Positions 44,657-54,073 of a DNA stretch of 64,000 nucleotides are shown here, one piece after another. The DNA comes from Planctomycetota bacterium (GTDB lineage: Bacteria; Planctomycetota; UBA1135; GCA-002686595). The translations under genes were made by a program, and so were the position numbers. The DNA is taken from the NCBI GenBank assembly GCA_012960475.1, contig DUBE01000053.1:1454-65453 (forward strand). The letters run 5' to 3'. A model generated the notes under the pieces. That model made no database searches. It was not told the DNA's origin and was given only the letters and a program-made list of their open reading frames with translations. The number at the start of each line of letters is the position of its first letter. Positions within the stretch are counted from its first letter, which is position 1.

Positions 44657-45126
44657 GACACAGCACACGCATCTTGAGTGCATGCCTGGTGCTCAATTGC
44701 CTTTGGCTTGGGGCTTGCAGCGACAAGGAACAGGACCCCCAGGGACAAAGCCCCGCCGGGCAGACACCTACGGACAAGGCCCAGCGATCCCCCACCCTGA
44801 AAGCCAACGCCAACGCACAAGGATTCCAACTGGAACTGATCACCAGCCCCCACCCGATCCCCCTCAACAAGGACTTCTCCCTACGTTTCCGCCTGCTCGA
44901 CGCAAGCGGCCAGCCCTTGGACGATTCCCTCGAGCACATTACGTTGGACGCGGACATGCCTGAACACGGTCACGGCATGAAGGTGGCCCCGGTGCTCAGT
45001 CAAGACAAGGGCTGGATCGAAGCCACGCCGCTCTTGTTTCATATGCCGGGAATCTGGGAGATCTATGTGGACCACACCCAAGGCCATGTGACCGAACGCG
45101 CGCAACTTTCTTTCAGGGTTTTCTAG
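44653..45126 (+). CDS. YtkA-like (FixH-related) lipoprotein
   Basis: 157 residues. The lipobox LWLGACS puts the lipidated cysteine near residue 22, followed by a disordered linker. The domain resembles the YtkA/FixH Ig-like fold, with FQLELITSPHPIPLNKDFSL, DMPEHGHGM and FHMPGIWEIYVDH. The DMPEHGHGM block, rich in His and Met, is typical of metal-binding (often copper) members. It lies between the NHL propeller and the di-haem peroxidase, four bases overlapping the first and five before the second. A copper-handling or electron-transfer accessory role is inferred. Confidence 0.75.
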   Translation: MRHSTRILSACLVLNCLWLGACSDKEQDPQGQSPAGQTPTDKAQRSPTLKANANAQGFQLELITSPHPIPLNKDFSLRFRLLDASGQPLDDSLEHITLDADMPEHGHGMKVAPVLSQDKGWIEATPLLFHMPGIWEIYVDHTQGHVTERAQLSFRVF

Positions 45127-45131
45127 ATCCC

Positions 45132-46343
45132 ATGAGCGTCGCTCTTCGTTGCTGGCTCTCCCTGGCCCTTGGATTGGGCATCGGACTCTTCTTGATCTCC
45201 TGCGGGCCTGGCAATGAACCGAAGCAGGCCCAAGCCTGGCCACTGGAACTGTTGCGCCACCTTGGTCCGCTGGCCCCGCTTCCGCCCGACCCCACCAACC
45301 GAGTCGCGGATGATCCCGCCGCGGCCCACTACGGACAGTGGTTGTTTTTCGACAAACGCCTTTCGGGAGACGGCAAGGTCTCCTGCTCCACCTGCCACGA
45401 CCCGGACCACGGATTCTCGGATTCGCGCTCCATCGCCCTGGGCCGTAGCCTTGGAGAACGCCACGCACCTACGGTGATCGGAGCGGCCTACCAGCGCTGG
45501 CTCGGCTGGGGCGGACGAGCAGACAGTCTCTGGATGCAGGCCCTGGGTCCCATGGAAAACGTGGTGGAGATGGCCGGGGACAGAAACGCCATCGCAGCTC
45601 TGGTCCGCCAGGATCCGGACCTCCGACGGGCTCACCAGGATGCCTTCGGCGAACTGCCCGAAGATGTGGACGCCCTCTTCGTTCAGCTGGGCAAGGCCAT
45701 CGCCGCATACGAACGTCTGTTGATACGGAAAGGCTCGCCTTTCGACCGCTGGGTCCGCGCGACCCTCGATCTGCCCGATGGCGACCCTGAGGCCATGAAC
45801 GCTAAGCAACTGAGGGGGCTACGCCTTTTCCTGGGCCCCGGACGCTGCACCCTCTGCCACCTGGGTCCCACCTTCAGCGATCTGGAATTTCACAACAACC
45901 AGCTCCCCGCTCATGCGGAGGGACCCCGGGATGATCCAGGTCGCTACCGCGGCGCGGAGCTGGTGCAAACGAGTCCCTTCAACGCAGCAGGCCCCCACAG
46001 CGATGCCCCCAATGGCGAAGCCGCGCAGCGGGTCCGCGCCCTGGTACAGACCTCCGAGTCCTATGGCGAGTTCCGCACCCCGACCCTGCGCAATCTCGCG
46101 CGCCGAACTCCTTACGGGCACCAAGGCCAATTTCCCGACCTGTCAAGCGTTTTGAAGTTCTACAACACCCTCGAAGACCAGGATCTGCGCAGCCACCATC
46201 AGGAACAATTGCTGCGGCCCCTGCGTCTAGATCAGGCGTCCCTGGATGCCCTGGAAGCCTTTCTCCTGGCCCTTGAGGGGGCCGATCTGCCAGAGGAGCT
46301 GACCCGGGCCCCCACTGCACCGTTCCGAGATCAAGACCACTGA
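45132..46343 (+). CDS. Di-haem cytochrome c peroxidase / MauG-family lipoprotein
   Basis: 403 residues. Lipobox LFLISCG gives a membrane-anchored periplasmic protein. The first haem-c motif is in GKVSCSTCHDPDHGFSD and the second in RCTLCHLGPTFSD, with FDKRLSGDG and the late RTPTLRNLARRTPYGHQG block, all typical of bacterial di-haem peroxidases and MauG enzymes. It either reduces peroxide or oxidises a partner protein; no dedicated substrate gene is next to it. It follows the YtkA-like lipoprotein by five bases. Confidence 0.93.
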   Translation: MSVALRCWLSLALGLGIGLFLISCGPGNEPKQAQAWPLELLRHLGPLAPLPPDPTNRVADDPAAAHYGQWLFFDKRLSGDGKVSCSTCHDPDHGFSDSRSIALGRSLGERHAPTVIGAAYQRWLGWGGRADSLWMQALGPMENVVEMAGDRNAIAALVRQDPDLRRAHQDAFGELPEDVDALFVQLGKAIAAYERLLIRKGSPFDRWVRATLDLPDGDPEAMNAKQLRGLRLFLGPGRCTLCHLGPTFSDLEFHNNQLPAHAEGPRDDPGRYRGAELVQTSPFNAAGPHSDAPNGEAAQRVRALVQTSESYGEFRTPTLRNLARRTPYGHQGQFPDLSSVLKFYNTLEDQDLRSHHQEQLLRPLRLDQASLDALEAFLLALEGADLPEELTRAPTAPFRDQDH

Positions 46344-46408
46344 GCCTCCCGTGGGCTCGATGACCTCAGCCGCCGTGCCCCAAGGATGCTCCCTGGACAT
46401 GATCTAGA

Positions 46409-46429
46409 CCCCTTGCCAGCAGCGAGGGG
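46409..46429. terminator. Imperfect hairpin between peroxidase and choice-of-anchor-B genes
   Basis: CCCCTTGC-CAGCA-GCGAGGGG pairs at seven of eight positions with a G-T wobble. It lies in a 130-bp gap and would separate two transcription units. There is no T-run. Confidence 0.3.
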
Positions 46430-46473
46430 GATAGACTTGACCCTGACGATTCACCCAAACCCTGCCCTTCCCC

Positions 46474-49023
46474 ATGAAAAGCCTGCTTCTGACCTCTTGC
46501 GCGCTCCTGCTTTCCACCGGCGCGATTGCCCTGCACGATGATGATCCCAAGATCCTGAGTCGCAAGGTCCCGGTGCGGGGCCCCATCTGGCGCAACAGCC
46601 CCAGCCTCTCCCCGAGCGGAGGCAACTCAACTGCAAACATGCCCGGCGCAGGCTTTGATTCCCAAGGGGTGACCTTGCAAGCCTGGTTTCCTCTGAACCA
46701 AATCGACAACGCAAGCTCAGGCAACGACTGCTGGGGTTACACCAGTCCCAGCGGACGCGAGTACGGAATCATGGGCACCTCCAGCGGCACCGCCTTCTTC
46801 GAGGTCACCAACCCCGCCGCCACCCAACTGATCGACTGGGTCGACGGCAACGACAGCCTCTGGCGCGACATCAAGGTCTACGGCGACATGGCCTACTCGG
46901 TCACCGAGGGCGCCGGAGGCATCCAGGTGATCAGCATGGCAAACATCGACAACGGCACAGTCAGCCTGGTCAACACCATCGATGATGTCAGCACCGCCAA
47001 CAGCCACAATGTGGCCATTGACGAGGTTTCGGGTTACCTCTACCGCTGCGGCGGCGGCAGCAATGGCCTTCGCATGTACAACCTGGCCAACCCAAGCAAC
47101 CCCCAGTTTGTGGGCAGTTGGAGTACGCGCTATGTACACGACGCCCAGATCGTGACCTACACCACAGGGCCCAATGCCGGACGCCAGATCGCCTATTGCT
47201 GCGCCGGCCTGAGTGGGGGCTCCGGAGACACGGGACTGACCATTGTAGATGTGACCAACAAGTCCAACCCCATTGTCATCAGTCAAGTCTACTGGCCAAA
47301 CAGCGCCTACAGCCACCAGGGCTGGCTGAGCGAGGACCGCCAGTTCTTCTACATGGGCGACGAGCTCGATGAGAACGGCGTGCTGCCCTCGACCACCTAT
47401 GTGATCAACGTGGCCAACCCGGACAGTGCTTTCTATGTGACCTCGTTCAACAACGGAAACCTGGCGATCACCCACAACTGCTACACGAAAGGTGGCTTGC
47501 TGTACGCAGCCAACTACACCAGTGGCATGCGCATTTTTGACCTGAACCAAAGCGCCACCAACCCGCCGGAGATTGGTTACTTCGACACCTATCAAAGCGG
47601 CGATGGCACCTCTTTCAACGGTCTCTGGAGCCTCTTCCCCTATTTCGCCAGCGGCACGGTGATCGGCAGCGATCTGGAAGGAGGCTTCTTCGTCTGGGAT
47701 GTGGGAGATCCGGATCTGGTCCTGGCCATCCCCGGCGGCGCACCCGAGATAGTGGCCCCATCTGGTGCCACCATCGATGTGGACATCACCGAGAATGTAC
47801 TCGGTGCCTTGGATCCAACAAGCCCCAAGCTGTTCTTCGACATGGGTACGGGCATGCAAAGCGTGCTTCTGCAGGCCGTGGGCGGCACGACATGGCGCGG
47901 CGCCATGCCCACGGGCATCTGCGGCACAAGCGTGGACTGGTACTTTGCGGCAGACTCTACTTCTGGGCAGACCTACACAACGCCCAGCACGGCACCCACC
48001 ACGGTCTACACCTCGGTCTTTGGTTACGGCCAAAACCAGATCGTCAACCTAGACATGGAAACCAATGCCGGTTGGGTTGGCGGCGTGGCCGGAGACACGG
48101 CCTCCACCGGCGTCTGGGAGCGCGGCGACCCCAACGGGACCGCCGCCCAACCGGAAGACGACCACAGCGAGCCCGGCGTAAGCTGCTGGTTCACGGGCCA
48201 AGCCAACCCCGGTAGCGGCGTCGGTAGCAACGATGTGGATGGCGGCTTCACCACTCTGCGCTCATCGAACTTCAATGTCTCGAGTCTGAGCGATCCTGAG
48301 GTCTCTTTCTGGCTGTGGTACTCCAACACCGCTGGTGCCTCTCCTGGTGCGGACACTTTCCGGGTGGCCCTCTCCAACAACAACGGCAGCAGTTGGACCT
48401 TGGCCCTGACCGTGGGACCCACGGGCGCTGGCACGTCCGGCGGCTGGGAGAAATACACCCTGCGAATGGGAGATCATGTGGCCATCACCAACAACCTTCG
48501 TGTGCAGTTCATTGCCGAAGACGCGGGCTCTGGCTCGATTGTGGAAGCAGCCATTGACGACTTCACCGTGGGCGAATTGGACTGCACAGTACCGGGGCTG
48601 GGAACCCGCTACTGCACCCCGAATGTGTCGAACTCCACTGGTGGGCCAGCGGTAATCAACGCCACGGGAAGCGATTTGGCCGCAGCCAACAACATCACCC
48701 TGGCGGCGACCGACCTGCCTCCCAACCAATTCGCCTACTTCCTCTGTAGCGCCAGCCAGGGCCTGATCGTGGGCCCCGGCGGCGCCATGGGCAACCTCTG
48801 CCTGGGTGCCCCTATCGGACGCTTCAGCAACAATGTGCTCAACTCCGGCCCCTTCGGAGCCATCGATTTGACCATCAACCTGACCTCCCTGCCAGTGCCC
48901 CCGACCTTCAACCACGCGGTACAAGCAGGAGAAACCTGGAACTTCCAAGGCTGGTACCGCGATGTGGTGATAGGAATGCCCACCTCCAATTTCACCGACG
49001 GGATTTCAATTCAGTTCCAGTAA
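46474..49023 (+). CDS. Choice-of-anchor B family secreted protein
   Basis: 849 residues with a signal peptide (LLLTSCALLLSTGAIALHD). Residues about 70-420 form an LVIVD-type propeller typical of choice-of-anchor B proteins: TAFFEVTNPAATQLIDWVDG, LRMYNLANPSNPQFVGSW, LTIVDVTNKSNPIVISQVYW and MRIFDLNQSATNPPEIGYF. An Ig-like part, then a jelly-roll (about 520-700, DDFTVGELD), follow. The final 140 residues (RYCTPNVSNSTGGPAVINAT, FSNNVLNSGPFG, GETWNFQGWYRD) match a C-terminal module I associate with planctomycete secreted proteins. Asn/Thr/Ser-rich, unlike its neighbours. It is monocistronic on the plus strand and probably cell-surface or secreted. Confidence 0.82.
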   Translation: MKSLLLTSCALLLSTGAIALHDDDPKILSRKVPVRGPIWRNSPSLSPSGGNSTANMPGAGFDSQGVTLQAWFPLNQIDNASSGNDCWGYTSPSGREYGIMGTSSGTAFFEVTNPAATQLIDWVDGNDSLWRDIKVYGDMAYSVTEGAGGIQVISMANIDNGTVSLVNTIDDVSTANSHNVAIDEVSGYLYRCGGGSNGLRMYNLANPSNPQFVGSWSTRYVHDAQIVTYTTGPNAGRQIAYCCAGLSGGSGDTGLTIVDVTNKSNPIVISQVYWPNSAYSHQGWLSEDRQFFYMGDELDENGVLPSTTYVINVANPDSAFYVTSFNNGNLAITHNCYTKGGLLYAANYTSGMRIFDLNQSATNPPEIGYFDTYQSGDGTSFNGLWSLFPYFASGTVIGSDLEGGFFVWDVGDPDLVLAIPGGAPEIVAPSGATIDVDITENVLGALDPTSPKLFFDMGTGMQSVLLQAVGGTTWRGAMPTGICGTSVDWYFAADSTSGQTYTTPSTAPTTVYTSVFGYGQNQIVNLDMETNAGWVGGVAGDTASTGVWERGDPNGTAAQPEDDHSEPGVSCWFTGQANPGSGVGSNDVDGGFTTLRSSNFNVSSLSDPEVSFWLWYSNTAGASPGADTFRVALSNNNGSSWTLALTVGPTGAGTSGGWEKYTLRMGDHVAITNNLRVQFIAEDAGSGSIVEAAIDDFTVGELDCTVPGLGTRYCTPNVSNSTGGPAVINATGSDLAAANNITLAATDLPPNQFAYFLCSASQGLIVGPGGAMGNLCLGAPIGRFSNNVLNSGPFGAIDLTINLTSLPVPPTFNHAVQAGETWNFQGWYRDVVIGMPTSNFTDGISIQFQ

Positions 49024-49129
49024 CCCTCGAAGCTGGTAACCCGAAGCAACTCAAGCGAGCTCCATACGGTAGCGCTCCTTGAGAGTCTGAACGGAGACGC
49101 GAACTACCCGGTCCAAAACACCGGTGGCC

Positions 49130-51367
49130 CTAGAACGTCGCCACTACCACCGCTTCCACCGTGTGGGGCACGAAGGGCGGGGTTTCCATCAAGAGATTCT
49201 GATCATAGGCCCAATCACGGTAGGGGGCCTTGTAGCGGTTGCCCCCGTAGGCCCAAGCTCCTGTGGCCAGGCGGTTCTCCCAGGCTTGGATGAAGGAGCC
49301 GTTGATGTAGCAGTGTACGCCGCTCCATTTTTCGTGGAAGCGGGGCAGGTTTTCGAAGCCACCGTTGTAGGAAGATCCCACTGTGGGCAGATTCCCAGTG
49401 AAGAGGGAAACGTTGTAGGTAGTTTCTGATGCAACTGGCAAACCGCCGGCCAGGGATTTGGATCCGTCCCAGTTGTTCGAGAGCAAGTTGACCGCGTCTG
49501 CAATCACCGCCGAGACGATCGGATCCGAACCGGTGCCGCCATTCAGGTTGTAGTCCCCATGAATGTAGAGCGAACCCTCGGTGACAACAGAAAGATCATC
49601 AAGCAGAGTCTCTCCGTTGGTCAAGAGCACGCCCTTGGCAGCGGACCCGGTGCCTATGGCCGCATGCCCCACGTACAAGAGGCCGTTGGCAGGAAAGATC
49701 CCCAAGCTGGCACCTCCGTTGCTGGCCTGGTAGGCGAGTTCCAGGGTGCGCAGTTGTTCCAAGTCCACCTCAACCACACCCACTTCAAAGCTGGTGGATT
49801 GACGCGTGTCGGGGACCGTGCTCAAGGAAATCGCCCCAGCTACCTCAGCAGTCACATCACCCCAGCCGACCATCTCGAGGGGATTCATGGGGTCAGGGGT
49901 CACCAGCGGGCTGTAGGCCCGCCAAGAAGTCCCGTCTTCATCCACGATGATTTTCAGTCCCGCCTTGTTGTTGTAGTACCCAGGATCGAAGAATGGTCCA
50001 GCATCAGCCCCAGTCGCCGGGCGATAGCTTTCGGTTCCCCCATCTAGCACCCAGGCTCCACTCTCGCCGGGCTGGGTCTCAACGAACGCCTGGATTGATT
50101 CGATGTCCGCGAGTTGCACTTGCCCCACCTGCTCGGGATGGGCGGACCCGGTGCCAACCGTATAGGGGAATTCCTCCTCAGATGGAATCACGTAACCATC
50201 AGGAGCATCCCAGTACTCCAATGCTCCCGCGTGAAATGGCAACCAATCACCACTGTCAAGGAAGTCCCCATCCCCGTTGGAGTCATACCCCACGGTGAAA
50301 GCTGAGTCATACCCACTGATATTGCTTGGGATCGAACCAAGTTGGGATTGGCTTTCCATACGAAAGTAATCCGCCGGCTCGGTCGGATCGAAGGGGTTAG
50401 CAACCCACTTGCGCACCATGACCGTTCCGTTGGAAGAGGTGTTGTCCTTTCGGCGCCTATACATATTGCCCAACGCCCGGATGTGGTTGGTGTCCATGGT
50501 CAGGGTGTTGTTGCAGCCGAGGTACAGATCCCCGTTGCTGTGGACACGCCCAGAAACCGTCATGCTCGGACCAGGATTGATTTCCAGGTCGTCCTCGTAG
50601 AAGATCGTGTACTGAGTAGCGGGAGTGCGGGTCACTCGAAACAGGCGCGTAACCGTGGCCCGTTGACTGGCTTTGCGGGTGCCACCCGATCCGGCAAGCA
50701 TGTCCCCCCACAGATCTCGTCCGTCCACCTCAAATCCCTCAAACAGGGCGCGGGTCCCCACGCTCATTTGATCCAGACTGGCAGTCAACTCCATGTCCGC
50801 GGTGCTTGGATCGTCCGTGCTGCCCACCAATTGCCAACTCTCCTGGCCGGAAACCACCACCCTGAGTTCGAACAATCGGCTGGTACGACGCAGGAACGCA
50901 CCACCCGAACTCGCCTGGGTATAGGGATCCCCAAGGCCTTGAATCTTCCAGCCGATCTTGTGATAGGACTTCCCAACCGCGCCTGAATACCCTGTCGGCA
51001 CCATGGTCACACCCTTCATGAAAAAAGCCTCATGTCCGCTCGGTGCGTCCAAGGCCCAACGCTCGCGGGCGCTCTCCACCACCGTATCCGTGGAGGGTTC
51101 GGCCTGCTGCCAGTCGTCCTCCCGATACCAGTTCGCCAGACGCCCTTCCAGATGCACCGAAGCGGAGGCAAGCACCGCCTCGGCAAGATACTGTTGATCC
51201 ACCTCGGTCTCGCGCACGGACACGGACTGGGCGTCAAGACTGGAGTTGGCCATCAGGAGGGCCAACATGGCGGCGGACACGGAAGCCCCAAAGAGGGCAT
51301 AGACCATGGCGATGCCCTGTTGCTGGCGAAACCGGCCTTTGCGAGATGATTGATTGATGATCAGCAT
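49130..51367 (-). CDS. PilX-like large pilus-associated protein
   Basis: 745 residues. The N-terminus (RQQQGIAMVYALFGASVSAA) has a basic stretch, QQGIAMV and a hydrophobic helix like PilX/PulK-type pseudopilins, but no classic prepilin E5. It is followed by a very long extracellular region rich in Asn, Gly and Ser, with TIFYEDDLEINPGPSMTVSG and LYLGCNNTLTMDTNHIRALG; the latter resembles proteins that carry a polymer-like beta domain. It follows two prepilin-like genes in the same direction (52396 and 53105), so the three probably share a complex. Exact role unknown; a pilus-tip or secretion-related minor subunit is inferred. Confidence 0.7.
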   Translation of the reverse strand: MLIINQSSRKGRFRQQQGIAMVYALFGASVSAAMLALLMANSSLDAQSVSVRETEVDQQYLAEAVLASASVHLEGRLANWYREDDWQQAEPSTDTVVESARERWALDAPSGHEAFFMKGVTMVPTGYSGAVGKSYHKIGWKIQGLGDPYTQASSGGAFLRRTSRLFELRVVVSGQESWQLVGSTDDPSTADMELTASLDQMSVGTRALFEGFEVDGRDLWGDMLAGSGGTRKASQRATVTRLFRVTRTPATQYTIFYEDDLEINPGPSMTVSGRVHSNGDLYLGCNNTLTMDTNHIRALGNMYRRRKDNTSSNGTVMVRKWVANPFDPTEPADYFRMESQSQLGSIPSNISGYDSAFTVGYDSNGDGDFLDSGDWLPFHAGALEYWDAPDGYVIPSEEEFPYTVGTGSAHPEQVGQVQLADIESIQAFVETQPGESGAWVLDGGTESYRPATGADAGPFFDPGYYNNKAGLKIIVDEDGTSWRAYSPLVTPDPMNPLEMVGWGDVTAEVAGAISLSTVPDTRQSTSFEVGVVEVDLEQLRTLELAYQASNGGASLGIFPANGLLYVGHAAIGTGSAAKGVLLTNGETLLDDLSVVTEGSLYIHGDYNLNGGTGSDPIVSAVIADAVNLLSNNWDGSKSLAGGLPVASETTYNVSLFTGNLPTVGSSYNGGFENLPRFHEKWSGVHCYINGSFIQAWENRLATGAWAYGGNRYKAPYRDWAYDQNLLMETPPFVPHTVEAVVVATF

Positions 51368-51388
51368 ATTGGTTCTTGTTTCCTGCCC

Positions 51389-52396
51389 TCACTCCTCGGG
51401 AAAACGCGCATCCCCAAAAGGCAGACGCAGAATGGATTCCGCGCGATAGTGATGTGCACGACCCCGACTATCCACCCCTCGCATCCACATGGTGACCACC
51501 AGGGCATTGGCAGCGACCACTACACCCAGACCTCCGTCAGCTGGATCAAAGTCTTCCTGGCGCTCCCAATACTGCAGGTCCTCCGCATACTTGATGTCAA
51601 GCCAATCGACTCCCTCAGCAATCACTTCCCGGCGGAAGGGATAGTCTGGATCCCCCACGGGCACACGTGGATCGCGAATGCGTCGGATCAGGTTGTTGCG
51701 ACCATTGAGACCCGGCTCAACGATCCAGGCGATGTCGTTCAAGCTCCAGGCGATACGGGTTTCCTCGTCCACTTCCAGACGGGCACCATCGAGGCCCAGG
51801 TAGAGATCGGGATGCACCAGGTCAGAGATCTCCTGACTCAGGACCCCGTCCCCATTGCAGTCGAGCTCGGGGATTCCATCCCCAACCCACTCTCCGTAGG
51901 AACCACTGATCGTATAACCGAGCACATCGTGATCGGGCCGGCCATTGGCGTCCTGATCAGCGGGCAGGGCCAAAATCAGAGACGACTGGATGAGGGGATC
52001 GTTGCGGTCCAGACCCAGGCGATCCACATAGGCGATCATGCCCTGGATCGGAGCCGGGACATGGCTGTGCCCACGGCTGATGAATTCGGAGGCATCCAAC
52101 GCCTGGCGAGAACCCGCCATGCGGGCCGTTCCTGGCACGCCGTTGTAGTACAGGTGCGGATAGTGAAGCCCGTCAACAAGTCGAATCCCGGTCATACCCA
52201 GGTCTTCACGCATGCGCGCCATGGCCTTGCGCGCATCGCGAACCAACCGCACATCCAGCGCGTTGGCTTCGGTCATGTCGCTCATGTCCTGAGTCGCACC
52301 CACCACCCAAGTGGAAAGAGTACCCAGAATCCCGGCCGCGATCAGGATCTCCAGCAGGGAGGTGCCGCTTTCACGGTGAAGAATCTTTCCCAGCAT
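51389..52396 (-). CDS. Type IV prepilin / PulJ-like minor pseudopilin
   Basis: 335 residues; ATG 52396 lies one base after the upstream stop. The prepilin leader is HRESGTSLLEILIAAGILG, with the N-methylation glycine, Glu at +5 (TSLLE) and a hydrophobic helix. The rest is predicted soluble with mixed beta structure (YLGLDGARLEVDEETRIAWS, WIVEPGLNGRNNLIRRIRDP), comparable to GspJ-type minor pseudopilins, although longer than usual. It needs a prepilin peptidase and secretion ATPase, neither of which is in the window. Confidence 0.82.
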   Translation of the reverse strand: MLGKILHRESGTSLLEILIAAGILGTLSTWVVGATQDMSDMTEANALDVRLVRDARKAMARMREDLGMTGIRLVDGLHYPHLYYNGVPGTARMAGSRQALDASEFISRGHSHVPAPIQGMIAYVDRLGLDRNDPLIQSSLILALPADQDANGRPDHDVLGYTISGSYGEWVGDGIPELDCNGDGVLSQEISDLVHPDLYLGLDGARLEVDEETRIAWSLNDIAWIVEPGLNGRNNLIRRIRDPRVPVGDPDYPFRREVIAEGVDWLDIKYAEDLQYWERQEDFDPADGGLGVVVAANALVVTMWMRGVDSRGRAHHYRAESILRLPFGDARFPEE

Positions 52397-52397
52397 C

Positions 52398-53105
52398 TCA
52401 GTGCCCCATTTGGTAGGTAACGATCTGATGACTGTGCACATCGCCGCCAGTCAGTTCGAAGGGATCCGAAGGCGTACCATCGGGGTGAAAGGCCGCGATT
52501 GGGTAACCACTCCCATCCCACTGACTTCCGACCCGGCTACTACGGGCGTCCACCCACTCCACCATCAGTATCATGCTCAAGCCATCCGGGGCTTCGAAGC
52601 CCGGATCCGGACCGGAGGTTGCGGGGATGCCGGCCAGGTCCAGACCAGGGTAGGTGAAGAACAAGCGCTGCTCGCGCAGAGTTGCCAGCCGGCTCTTGAA
52701 GATCTCCTGGCGGTCCTCCCCGGGCTCGGGCGGAGGCGGTTGCACCTGTCGGGCTCGCAGGCCCTCGGAGTAGGCGGGCACCAGCCAGCGCGGACCATAC
52801 TCCGCAGCACCAGCCCAATCCGTATCTGCAAGGGCCGGGTCAGGATAAAAACGTGCGCTGGGATAACCCACCAGCTTGGACTCGATGTCCTGGGCCAAGA
52901 AGTCTTCCATGGCGGAGGACAACTCAGAGAGGGCCAGGTTCTTTTCTGCCGAGCCCGTGCTCGAACGATTGATCACGATCTGACCACTGAAGTGCGCCCC
53001 GAGCGAAACCCCCAGGACACCAAGAGCCATGACGACCTCGACAATCGAAAGCCCCCGCTTGGCGCCACGGCCTGTTCTTGAATTCCATCCCCCTACGATC
53101 ATCAT
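52398..53105 (-). CDS. Type IV prepilin / minor pseudopilin, PulI or FimT-like
   Basis: 235 residues. ATG 53105 has AGGAAAGG just upstream and is preferred to an upstream start at 53189. The leader RGAKRGLSIVEVVMALGVLG is a textbook prepilin signal: basic, then GLSIVE with Glu at +5. The remainder is a globular domain with Pro/Glu-rich loops (RQVQPPPPEPGED) and a beta section (GLSMILMVEWVDARSSRVGS). It is the first gene of the pilin trio; the next gene begins one base after its stop. Confidence 0.8.
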   Translation of the reverse strand: MMIVGGWNSRTGRGAKRGLSIVEVVMALGVLGVSLGAHFSGQIVINRSSTGSAEKNLALSELSSAMEDFLAQDIESKLVGYPSARFYPDPALADTDWAGAAEYGPRWLVPAYSEGLRARQVQPPPPEPGEDRQEIFKSRLATLREQRLFFTYPGLDLAGIPATSGPDPGFEAPDGLSMILMVEWVDARSSRVGSQWDGSGYPIAAFHPDGTPSDPFELTGGDVHSHQIVTYQMGH

Positions 53106-53233
53106 GCCCCTTTCCTGATTTCTGAACCGACCACGCGCTTTCCCCGCGCTGCTCATCCATACCCTGTTTCGGCTCTCCGCATCCCCCACCCCAAACCTAA
53201 CGCGGAGGGTCCTAGAATGGCGCTTTGAGTGCC

Positions 53234-54073
53234 TCAGTGCTGGTCAGTAGAACCAGCCGCAAGGGCAACTTTGGCACTCAGGCGCTCAAAGGGAGACAGA
53301 TAGCGAGCGAGTTCATGGGTTTCGAAACCTGCTGAGGCCAAGGCCGGACCAATGGCTTCTGGTTCTCGTTCCGCAAGAACCAGATCCTCGGCCCCAAGTT
53401 CCACCCGCGCATGAGTCCCCTGATGACGCACGCGCAGGATGCTCAGACCCAGATCCATTAGGGCGTTCTCCGCCGCTTCCACCTGGGCCAGGGCCTCGAC
53501 AGAGACCACCGTACCAACCGGTATTCGCGATGCGAGACACGCGCTGGCAGGCTTGTCCGCCACCTTCAGGCCCGCTTCCGCCGCGTAACGGCGCACGTCT
53601 TGTTTGCTGAAGCCCGCCTGGGCCAGGGGCGCGTACACTCCGTGTTCCCGGGCAGCGCGCTGACCCGGGCGATCATCCAACGCATCGTCTGCGATCTCTC
53701 CAAGAGCAACAAAGGGAATCGCGCGCTCTTGACGCCACTCGTCCAGGGCCCGAAAAAGGGCCGCCTTGCAGAAGTAGCAACGATCACCCTGATTGGCTTG
53801 ATAGGCCGGATCCAATTGTTCGTCCGTGCGAAGCTCCACCAACTCGATGCCGATTTCAATAGCTGTTTCCCGCGCGGCATTGAGTTCTCGCCTGGGAAGG
53901 GACGCGGAGTCAGCAATCACCGCGCAAGCCTTGTCCCCTAGCACGGCCAAAGCCGCGTGACACAAGACGCTTGAATCGACCCCCCCGGAGAACGCGATGG
54001 CCAAGGGCGAGAGTTCCGCCAAGCTCTTGAGCAGAGCAGCCTTGCGATCCAGGTAGGGGTCGCGAACAGCCAT
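53234..54073 (-). CDS. larE: LarE-type ATP-dependent sulfur transferase, three-cysteine class
   Basis: 279 residues from ATG 54073, which overlaps the carbonic anhydrase stop (TGATG). The PP-loop is AFSGGVDSSVL (about residues 27-37). Cysteines C99 and C102 (DRCYFCKAAL) and C179 (PASACLASRIP) are spaced as in LarE proteins that use three cysteines, probably with an iron-sulfur cluster, rather than a single sacrificial cysteine; that class assignment is from memory. LarE installs sulfur in the nickel-pincer nucleotide cofactor. Neither larB nor larC is in the window. The operon partners ThiG and ThiS suggest a broader role in sulfur transfer. Confidence 0.88.
   Translation of the reverse strand: MAVRDPYLDRKAALLKSLAELSPLAIAFSGGVDSSVLCHAALAVLGDKACAVIADSASLPRRELNAARETAIEIGIELVELRTDEQLDPAYQANQGDRCYFCKAALFRALDEWRQERAIPFVALGEIADDALDDRPGQRAAREHGVYAPLAQAGFSKQDVRRYAAEAGLKVADKPASACLASRIPVGTVVSVEALAQVEAAENALMDLGLSILRVRHQGTHARVELGAEDLVLAEREPEAIGPALASAGFETHELARYLSPFERLSAKVALAAGSTDQH

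Noticed and set aside
46717-48033. 438-codon minus-strand open frame
   Set aside because: Shadow of the choice-of-anchor-B gene; the plus-strand protein has a leader and known repeats.
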